Of a stretch of DNA of 13,254 nucleotides, positions 7,998 to 13,254 are shown piece after piece. The DNA is from an uncultured Campylobacter sp. (GTDB lineage Bacteria; Campylobacterota; Campylobacteria; Campylobacterales; Campylobacteraceae): NCBI GenBank assembly GCA_949294425.1, contig CASFHJ010000251.1:1-13254 (forward strand). The letters run 5' to 3'. The position numbers and the translations under genes are program-made. The first letter of the stretch is position 1. The number at the start of each line of letters is the position of its first letter. The notes under the pieces were generated by a model, which was not told where the DNA came from, did not search any database, and worked only from the letters and a program-made list of their open reading frames with translations.

Positions 7998-8892
7998 AAT
8001 CTTTGTCTTTTCTTTACTCTACTATCTGTTGATACCGATTAATACAAACTCGGTTGTATATATACCTCAAGGCTCTGTTAGTAAAATTATAGCTGATTTA
8101 AACAAAAATAATAATAAAATGAGCAAAATAGATGAGATTGTAATAAGATTTCTAGGCTATCCTCAGGCTGGTTGGATAAATTTAAACTCAGAAAAACTTA
8201 GTAAGATAGACTTTTTACACAGAGTAACTACAGCAAAAGCAGCTCTAGAAAAGATAACCTTAATACCCGGTGAAACAACAGCCATCTTTTTAAAAGACTT
8301 AGCTAAAAATTTAAATTTAAGCGAAGAAATCCTAGTGAAAGAGTATAAAAAACAAGCCAAATATGCTGAAGGCATGTTTTATCCAGAAACTTATAGTATA
8401 CCAAAGGGTATAAAGGAAAGCTTTTTAATAGAGCTGCTTTTAAGCTATTCTCAAAACGCTTTCAAAGAGGCTTCACAAAAAATTTTTGGCACATATAATG
8501 AAAAAAAATGGCATGATTACATCATCATAGCCTCTGTTATACAAAAGGAAGCTGCTTCAAATGATGAAATGCCAATAGTAGCCTCAGTCATTTATAATAG
8601 ACTTAAGATAGGAATGAAACTTCAAATGGATGGGACATTAAACTACGGGGAATACTCTCACATAAAAATAAGTCCAGAACGCATAAGAAACGATGATAGC
8701 TTTTACAACACCTATAAATACGAGGGCTTACCAAAGGAAGCCGTTTGCAATGTATCCTTACAAGCAATAAGGGCTGCCATATTTCCAGCAAAGACAAATT
8801 TTTTATACTTCATGAGAGACAAAAGCACGGGCAAACACATCTTTACTACAAATATAAAAGACCATAATAAAGCAGTGCAAGCCCAAAGATAG
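7936..8892 (+). CDS. mltG: Endolytic murein transglycosylase MltG (YceG-like)
   Basis: This inner-membrane enzyme cleaves nascent peptidoglycan glycan strands in the periplasm and limits strand length during elongation. From the ATG at 7936 it has 318 residues. A short cytoplasmic N-terminus is followed by one transmembrane helix at about 16-34. The YceG fold ends with family motifs: SVIQKEA at 200-206 with the probable catalytic Glu205, VASVIYNRL at 215-223, KLQMDGTLNYG at 228-238, and a C-terminal block with GLPKEAV, FPAKTNFLYF and a final HNKAVQAQ. The usual 'NPG' after GLP reads CNVS here, a mild departure. The frame stays open back to 7762, but the preceding residues lack a ribosome-binding site and overlap the opposite gene. 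The gene converges on hydA2, with one base between the stops. C. jejuni has the same mltG / AsmA-like / icd neighbourhood (Cj0529c-Cj0531). Confidence 0.9.
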   Translation: MMSKNNKKYISLFFKLCDLFIIFVFSLLYYLLIPINTNSVVYIPQGSVSKIIADLNKNNNKMSKIDEIVIRFLGYPQAGWINLNSEKLSKIDFLHRVTTAKAALEKITLIPGETTAIFLKDLAKNLNLSEEILVKEYKKQAKYAEGMFYPETYSIPKGIKESFLIELLLSYSQNAFKEASQKIFGTYNEKKWHDYIIIASVIQKEAASNDEMPIVASVIYNRLKIGMKLQMDGTLNYGEYSHIKISPERIRNDDSFYNTYKYEGLPKEAVCNVSLQAIRAAIFPAKTNFLYFMRDKSTGKHIFTTNIKDHNKAVQAQR

Positions 8893-8893
8893 G

Positions 8894-10522
8894 CTAAAAA
8901 TGGCTATGCAAGAATGGGTGCATAAAATCAGAAGCAGCGTGAAAGGCTCTTTGCTTACTTCTTTTCTCGCACAAAAAGCCTAGGGCTTCATTAAGATTCT
9001 TGCAAAGCTCCTTGGAAAAAGAAAAAGCTAATGCCTCCAAATCAAGCCCACCGCAAAGATAAATAAGCGGCATACGCATAGATTTTGATAAATCTAGCTT
9101 AATCTCCTCATCTTTTAAAGAAAGTTTCATATCAAAAGGGCTTACATGCTTAAATTTATAAGCACTAGCATACTCAAAAAAATCCTTACTATCTTTTAAA
9201 AACTCTCCCTTTGCCAAAGTATATATGTAAGAAAAAAAATTCCTTATATCAGAGCTTGTTCTAGATACATCATCGTAATTATCCTGTATGAACTCATAAT
9301 TTTTCTTGAAATCTTTTTTATAATTTTCAACTAAACTAGCACCCATTTTGTTCTTAGCTAAGCCCTGTAAGATAAGCTTTACATTGCTTTCAAAGCTTAA
9401 ATTTAAAAAATTTAACTCACTAGACCCTTCCTTATATAAAATTCTTAAATCCTCATCAAAGGAAAGTAAAATTTTATCCTCATCTAAGCTAGAATTTTCT
9501 TTTAATTCTTTTATGTTTAGGGCATTAAAGGAGTGATTAGTATAAGCCTTGTCATTACTCATGGCACTTTCATAAAATCCAAACTCGTCCCAAAAATCAG
9601 GCTCAGAGCAAGCCATGCAGCCATGTCCTGCTTGAACAGGCCAAGAAGTTTTTGAATTAAATTTAATCTTAGGGCAGTTATTATAAGTGTAAGGTCCCTT
9701 GCAACCAACCTTAAACAAACAAGCCCCGTTTTTAGCCAAATCATCATCAAATTTTTGAGCAAAAATCCCGCTTTCAAATTTAGCCTTTCTCTCGCACATA
9801 TCGTGCAAACACTTGCCATAAGCCCATTTTGGTCTATTTCTCTCATCTAAATTTGGCTCTACTTTAAAAAGCGAGTAAAATGCTAGATTAGCCACTATAT
9901 TTACATCACTTGGAGGACAGCCGGGTATATGAACCACTCTTTTATCCAAAACCTCAGCCACAGAGCAACACTTACTAGGATTTGGATTTGCAGCTTGTAT
10001 ACCTCCATAAGACGAGCAAGTGCCTACAGCAAAGATAGTAGAAGCCTTTTTAGCAAGTCTTTGTAAAAGATCGTATCCACTCTCGCCCCTTGCACCTATG
10101 CTTAAAAAAAAGGTATCTATAGCATAAACCCCGCCTTCAACTGCTAGTATAAAATCCTCATTAGAGTCCAAAAGCTCGTCTAAACAATCCTCTGCTTGCC
10201 AACCAGATGCATTCATCAAGGTTTCGTGATAATGAAGAGATATGTAATCAAAGCTAAATTCTATCAAGTCAGGATTATCAGTTCTAAATAAACTCTCAGA
10301 ACAACCGGTGCATTCTGCTAAGTGAAGCCATACAACCTTTTGTGTAGGACTAAGCTCAAAAACCCTTTTTGCAGGCTCTAAAAAATCACTTGGCAATGAC
10401 AAAATTTTAAGTATATTTGCAACACTTTTTTCTTGTATAAATTTTTCGTCCTTAAAAGGAGAATTTTCCAAATCCCTAAGTCTTTGCTCTAAGAGAAGTT
10501 TTAATTCATCATTGCTAAGCAT
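8894..10522 (-). CDS. hydA2: Orphan NiFe-hydrogenase small-subunit-like iron-sulfur protein with long C-terminal extension (HydA2 type)
   Basis: The 542 residues resemble a NiFe-hydrogenase small subunit and the gene annotated hydA2 in C. jejuni (Cj1399c). Ligands for three clusters are all present: proximal Cys71, Cys74 (ECTGCSES), Cys169 (GTCSS), Cys202 (PGCPPSD); distal His240, Cys243, Cys268, Cys274; medial Cys283, Cys302, Cys305 (GCMACSEPDFWD). Spacings match standard small subunits. Three things differ. The first ~60 residues are acidic/amphipathic, with no twin-arginine motif or hydrophobic core, so the protein is probably cytoplasmic. No large-subunit or maturation gene is adjacent. 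About 230 residues after the last cluster (from ~312) are unrecognised, with no clear membrane helix and a tail holding His528, 535, 539 and 541. It could be an electron-transfer partner, a maturation factor or a small subunit of another enzyme; the sequence does not decide. The start is preceded by AAAAGGG (10529-10535). Confidence 0.85.
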   Translation of the reverse strand: MLSNDELKLLLEQRLRDLENSPFKDEKFIQEKSVANILKILSLPSDFLEPAKRVFELSPTQKVVWLHLAECTGCSESLFRTDNPDLIEFSFDYISLHYHETLMNASGWQAEDCLDELLDSNEDFILAVEGGVYAIDTFFLSIGARGESGYDLLQRLAKKASTIFAVGTCSSYGGIQAANPNPSKCCSVAEVLDKRVVHIPGCPPSDVNIVANLAFYSLFKVEPNLDERNRPKWAYGKCLHDMCERKAKFESGIFAQKFDDDLAKNGACLFKVGCKGPYTYNNCPKIKFNSKTSWPVQAGHGCMACSEPDFWDEFGFYESAMSNDKAYTNHSFNALNIKELKENSSLDEDKILLSFDEDLRILYKEGSSELNFLNLSFESNVKLILQGLAKNKMGASLVENYKKDFKKNYEFIQDNYDDVSRTSSDIRNFFSYIYTLAKGEFLKDSKDFFEYASAYKFKHVSPFDMKLSLKDEEIKLDLSKSMRMPLIYLCGGLDLEALAFSFSKELCKNLNEALGFLCEKRSKQRAFHAASDFMHPFLHSHF

Positions 10523-10549
10523 ATTAAGCCCTTTTGTAAAAATTTATAG

Positions 10550-10555
10550 ATTCTA
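10550..10555 (-). promoter_or_regulatory. Candidate -10 box for hydA2
   Basis: On the minus strand TAGAAT (one change from TATAAT) follows TTGT and a T-rich stretch, and lies about 28 bases before the hydA2 start. A second option, TATAAA, lies at 10543-10548. Neither is decisive in sequence this AT-rich. Confidence 0.3.
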
Positions 10556-10662
10556 ACAAGTTAAAGATAAAAAATAATTGAAATAATAAAAAAGATACCT
10601 TATAAAAATTTTTAAAAAACATTGCTAATAAGCCTCTAGCTTGAACTTTTGAATTTTTTGTC

Positions 10663-10696
10663 TTTTACTTTTTTGCTTACCTAGGTAAAAGTAAAA
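10663..10696. repeat. Inverted repeat, 10-base arms, 14-base loop
   Basis: The arms TTTTACTTTT (10663-10672) and AAAAGTAAAA (10687-10696) are exact reverse complements. The centre holds a separate 12-base palindrome offset from this dyad, so the two structures are mutually exclusive. No gene on either strand ends here, which argues against a terminator and for an operator or simple chance. Confidence 0.45.
10677..10688. promoter_or_regulatory. Perfect 12-base palindrome, candidate operator
   Basis: TTACCTAGGTAA is a perfect dyad and the only GC-containing one in this control region. It lies about 90 bases upstream of the transporter -10 box. No known Campylobacter regulator consensus is recognised in it. 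Confidence 0.35.
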
Positions 10697-10702
10697 AATA
10701 TA

Positions 10703-10717
10703 TGTAACTTTTTTACA
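10703..10717. promoter_or_regulatory. TGTAA-N5-TTACA dyad, candidate TetR-type operator
   Basis: The half-sites are identical to those of the CmeR operator described upstream of C. jejuni cmeABC (TGTAA-N6-TTACA), but the spacer is one base shorter. It is centred about 66 bases upstream of the transporter -10 box. Binding by CmeR or any named regulator is only a suggestion. Confidence 0.3.
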
Positions 10718-10775
10718 CATATGAAATATAAAAAATTATTTTTTTATCGATCATGCTTTTTTTTTTTTGATGTGT

Positions 10776-10781
10776 TATAAA
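10776..10781 (+). promoter_or_regulatory. Probable -10 box of the transporter-ald operon
   Basis: TATAAA (within TGTGTTATAAAAT) follows a 12-T run that ends eight bases upstream, resembling the T-rich upstream region of Campylobacter sigma-70 promoters. The predicted start near 10788 gives a leader of about 20 bases, composed largely of the A10 run plus the ribosome-binding site AAGGAAG (10798-10804). Confidence 0.6.
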
Positions 10782-10807
10782 ATCAAAACAAAAAAAAAAG
10801 GAAGTTT

Positions 10808-12163
10808 ATGAGACATACCTTTTCAAATACACTAAGCTATATCTTAGTTACATCTGGTGCAACCATAGGCTTTGGAGCTACTTGGCGTTTTCCTTACTTG
10901 GTAGGCGAAAACGGGGGCGGTGCTTACGTCTTAGTCTTTATAATAGCCATGTTTGTTATAGGCATACCTATGATCTTAGCTGAGAATGTTATAGGTAGAA
11001 GAGCGCATAAAAATGCACTTGATGCTTATGATCCAAAATATCAAAGAAAGAATTTTTCTAAATTTTGGAAGATAGTTGGCGTGATGGGGCTTTTGGGCGC
11101 TTATGGTATTATAGCTTATTATATGGTCTTAGGAGGCTGGGTATTTACTTATATATTTAACATTATTTTTGGAAATTTAGACCTTTCAACCGAGATAACA
11201 AAACAAGCCACACAGGAATTCTACAAAGAAAATATAGAATACAACCCGCTAATGATAAGTTTTTACACAATAATCTTCGTTGCTTTAAACTATCTTGTTT
11301 TAGTTAGAGGGATTTCTGATGGTATAGAAAAGGCTATGAGATTTTTAATGCCTCTTTTATTTATCTGCTTGATAGGAGTTGTCCTAAGAAATATCACACT
11401 AGAGGGTGCTAGTGAGGGGATTAAGTTTTATCTTTATCCTGATTTTAACAAGATAAATGCCGGTCTTTTTATAGCGGTTTTAGGACAGGTTTTCTTTGCT
11501 CTTTCTTTGGGCTTTGCTGTTATGATAACCCTCTCATCTTTTTTAAATAAGCAAGAAAATATGGTAAAAACGGCACTCTTAACTGCTACGATAAATACCA
11601 TAGTAGCTATTTTAGCAGGTTTCATGATCTTTCCTTCATTATTTACCTTTGGACTTGAGCCAGATTCTGGTCCTAGACTTGTCTTTGAGGTTTTGCCTAT
11701 AGTATTTTCAAAAATGCACTTTGGCTCTTTGGTTGCTCTAACCTTTTTTACTCTTTTGTTAGTAGCGGCATTTACAACCTCTATAACCCTTTATGAGCCT
11801 TTAGTTACAACAATGCAAGAAAAATTAAAGTTAAGCAGAAAAAAGGCTACTTTTTGGGTTTTATTTGTAACATTTTTGCTTGGAAATTTACCTTGTATCT
11901 TGGCTTATGGCTCTTTAAGAGAGCTAAGAATTTTAGGTAAAAATATCTTTGATGCCTTTGATTTTATAAGCGGAAATATATTCTTTGTTTTAACCGCACT
12001 CTTAGCCTCGATCTTTGTGGGCTGGGTATTAAAAGAAGACGCAAAAAAAGAGCTTTCTAACGGCTTTTCTAATAAAAAAGTGATAAATATATGGTTTTTC
12101 TATGTTAAATTTATAGTGCCTATTATAATTGTGATAATATTTTATAATGGAATTTTCAAATAG
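10808..12163 (+). CDS. SNF/NSS-family sodium-coupled amino-acid transporter
   Basis: This inner-membrane secondary transporter of the neurotransmitter:sodium symporter family has 451 residues and about 11 membrane helices, as in short bacterial members. TM1 carries the family signature as GATWRFPYLVGENGGGAY (residues 23-40). TM3 has YYMVLGGW (104-111), TM6 FFALSLGFAVMITLSSF (229-245) and TM8 AAFTTSITLYEP (320-331). Compared with LeuT from memory, the Na2-site residues are kept (Gly17, Ala320, Thr323, Thr324). Two Na1 ligands are alanine: Ala24 for Asn27 and Ala231 for Thr254. The substrate is not readable from sequence. The alanine dehydrogenase gene eight bases downstream suggests alanine or a related small amino acid. 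The stop codon is embedded in the ald ribosome-binding site, indicating co-translation. The start is set by AAGGAAG four bases upstream. Confidence 0.93.
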   Translation: MRHTFSNTLSYILVTSGATIGFGATWRFPYLVGENGGGAYVLVFIIAMFVIGIPMILAENVIGRRAHKNALDAYDPKYQRKNFSKFWKIVGVMGLLGAYGIIAYYMVLGGWVFTYIFNIIFGNLDLSTEITKQATQEFYKENIEYNPLMISFYTIIFVALNYLVLVRGISDGIEKAMRFLMPLLFICLIGVVLRNITLEGASEGIKFYLYPDFNKINAGLFIAVLGQVFFALSLGFAVMITLSSFLNKQENMVKTALLTATINTIVAILAGFMIFPSLFTFGLEPDSGPRLVFEVLPIVFSKMHFGSLVALTFFTLLLVAAFTTSITLYEPLVTTMQEKLKLSRKKATFWVLFVTFLLGNLPCILAYGSLRELRILGKNIFDAFDFISGNIFFVLTALLASIFVGWVLKEDAKKELSNGFSNKKVINIWFFYVKFIVPIIIVIIFYNGIFK

Positions 12164-12167
12164 GAGG
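12162..12167 (+). promoter_or_regulatory. Ribosome-binding site of ald overlapping the transporter stop codon
   Basis: AGGAGG is a full-consensus site four bases before the ald ATG (12172). Its first two bases are the end of the transporter TAG stop, so ribosomes finishing the transporter can reinitiate directly on ald. Confidence 0.85.
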
Positions 12168-12171
12168 ATAT

Positions 12172-13254
12172 ATGAATATAGGTTGTGCCAAAGAGATAAA
12201 AAGGCATGAGTATAGAGTTGGACTAACGCCTAGCAATGTAAGAGAATACGTAGACGCTGGACATAAGGTCTTTATAGAAGATAAGGCTGGAGAAGCAATA
12301 GGCTTTTTAAATGAGGATTATGAAAAAAATGGGGCAACGATTCTTTCAAAAAAGGAACTTTTTGAAAAATCTGATATGATTATTAAGGTAAAAGAACCAC
12401 TAGAAGAGGAATATGAGTATCTTAAAGAAAACCAAATTCTTTACACCTATCTTCATCTAGCAGCAGATGAGAAATTAACTAAGATCTTGCTTGAAAAAAA
12501 GATTGCTTCTATAGCTTATGAAACTATAAAGCTTGGTAATTCCTTGCCCTGCCTTGCACCTATGTCTATGATAGCTGGTCGCTTGGCTGTGCTTGAAGCC
12601 GCAAAATATAGTCAAAAAACCTACGGAGGAAATGGCATACTCTTAAGTGGTATACCCGGAGTTGCAAAGGGTAAGGTTGTGATAATAGGTGGTGGAGTTG
12701 TGGGTATAAATGCTGCTCAAATAGCACTTGGAGTTGGTGCTGATGTAAGTATTTTGGATATAAACACTCAAAGGCTTTCTTACATAGATCAAATTTTTAA
12801 TATGAAAGTGCATACCTACTATAGCTCAAGGGCAAATTTATTAAATTTAATACAAAATGCTGACGCTGTTATAGGAGCTGTCTTAATACCGGGTGCGAAG
12901 GCTCCAAAGGTTATAAGAAGAGAGGATCTAAGCTCTATGAAAAAATCCTCCATATTAGTAGACGTTGCCATAGATCAAGGGGGTTGCTTTGCTACCTCTA
13001 AAGCTACCACTCATGATGAGCCTATATACGAGGTGGATTCTATCTTGCATTACTGCGTTGCTAACATGCCGGGCTGCGTTGCTAAAACCTCTACACTAGC
13101 ATTAACTGATACTACCTTATCTTACGGGCTTAGTATAGCCAACAAGGGCTTTAAAGAGGCTGCTTTAAGCGATGAAGCCTTGCTTGAGGGTGTAAATACT
13201 TATAATGGATTTTGCACTTATGAAGCAGTAAGCAAAGCCTTTGACATAGAGTAT
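12172..13254 (+). CDS. ald: Alanine dehydrogenase, last few residues beyond the window
   Basis: This cytoplasmic NAD-dependent enzyme deaminates L-alanine to pyruvate and ammonium, and can run in reverse. I translated 361 codons, starting MNIGCAKEIK; the family length is about 371, so only roughly ten residues are missing at the right edge. Family residues are in place: Arg15 in EYRVGLTP, Lys74 in IKVKEP, His95 in YLHLAA, the NAD-binding GGGVVG at 173-178 ending at Asp196 (the acidic residue that favours NAD over NADP), and catalytic Asp268 in DVAIDQGG. HYCVANMPG is the usual C-terminal-domain block. Transhydrogenase alpha subunit is a distant relative, but the length and the KVKEP/HLAA motifs fit alanine dehydrogenase. 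Co-expressed with the upstream transporter, it would turn imported alanine into pyruvate for central metabolism. Confidence 0.94.
   Translation, partial: MNIGCAKEIKRHEYRVGLTPSNVREYVDAGHKVFIEDKAGEAIGFLNEDYEKNGATILSKKELFEKSDMIIKVKEPLEEEYEYLKENQILYTYLHLAADEKLTKILLEKKIASIAYETIKLGNSLPCLAPMSMIAGRLAVLEAAKYSQKTYGGNGILLSGIPGVAKGKVVIIGGGVVGINAAQIALGVGADVSILDINTQRLSYIDQIFNMKVHTYYSSRANLLNLIQNADAVIGAVLIPGAKAPKVIRREDLSSMKKSSILVDVAIDQGGCFATSKATTHDEPIYEVDSILHYCVANMPGCVAKTSTLALTDTTLSYGLSIANKGFKEAALSDEALLEGVNTYNGFCTYEAVSKAFDIEY

Larger units (their letters stand above)
10523..10807. other. Divergent AT-rich control region between hydA2 and the transporter-ald operon
   Basis: These 285 bases hold no credible gene. 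They are extremely AT-rich and carry, from left to right, a possible hydA2 promoter, a 10-base-arm inverted repeat enclosing a 12-base perfect palindrome, a TGTAA-N5-TTACA dyad, a 12-T run (10757-10768), the transporter promoter and a 10-A run (10790-10799) directly before the transporter ribosome-binding site. The layout suggests regulated, possibly shared, control of two divergent units. Confidence 0.7.

Noticed and set aside
9559..9846. 95-residue open frame inside hydA2 on the same strand, shifted frame.
   Set aside because: It is a shadow of hydA2, whose main frame carries all the cluster ligands without interruption. There is no sign of a programmed frameshift.
10663..10713. Inverted repeat followed by a T-run that could pass for a plus-strand terminator.
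   Set aside because: No plus-strand gene ends upstream of it (hydA2 runs away from it on the minus strand), and the stem is almost all A-T.
1..13254. Mobile elements, CRISPR arrays, tRNA/rRNA genes, toxin-antitoxin or defence genes.
   Set aside because: No transposase, integrase, regularly spaced repeats, structured RNA genes or recognisable defence proteins were seen on either strand. Base composition looks uniform across the window.

Overview
The window is about 13.3 kb of AT-rich, densely packed bacterial DNA. It most likely comes from the genus Campylobacter, or a close relative in Campylobacterota. Four things point there: the oorDABC-type four-subunit 2-oxoglutarate:acceptor oxidoreductase, a monomeric NADP-isocitrate dehydrogenase directly upstream of malate dehydrogenase, promoters with a -10 box behind T-rich tracts and no clear -35, and an orphan 'hydA2'-type hydrogenase small subunit. 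There are no RNA genes, insertion sequences, prophage genes or CRISPR arrays. Every gene except the two cut by the window edges looks intact.

Region 1 (1-5400, minus strand) is a TCA-cycle operon read from right to left: icd, mdh, oorD, oorA, oorB (its last residues lie beyond base 1; oorC presumably follows). The genes overlap or almost touch. A well-formed promoter (TATAAT at 5384-5389) precedes icd. The products take isocitrate to 2-oxoglutarate and on to succinyl-CoA, and interconvert malate and oxaloacetate. In C. jejuni, sucC and sucD (succinyl-CoA synthetase) lie between mdh and oorD. Here they are absent and only 10 bases separate the two genes.

Region 2 (5463-8892) is a head-to-head, partly overlapping pair. 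One is a large membrane-anchored AsmA/YhdP-like protein on the minus strand. The other is mltG, the cell-wall lytic transglycosylase, on the plus strand. Their 5' coding ends overlap by 62 bases.

Region 3 (8894-10522, minus) is a stand-alone NiFe-hydrogenase small-subunit-like gene. All the iron-sulfur ligands are present, but there is no Tat signal, no large subunit beside it, and a long unrecognised C-terminal extension. Its stop codon is one base from that of mltG.

Region 4 (10523-10807) is a 285-base, very AT-rich divergent control region. It contains several dyads, long A and T homopolymers and a probable promoter.

Region 5 (10808-13254, plus) is a two-gene unit: a sodium:neurotransmitter-symporter-family (SNF/NSS) transporter, then alanine dehydrogenase (cut at the right edge about ten residues short of the usual length). 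Together they suggest uptake of a small amino acid, probably alanine, and its oxidative deamination to pyruvate. I did not find a wholly undescribed system. The points most worth following are the orphan small subunit, the altered Na1-site residues of the transporter, the missing sucCD and the dyad-rich control region.
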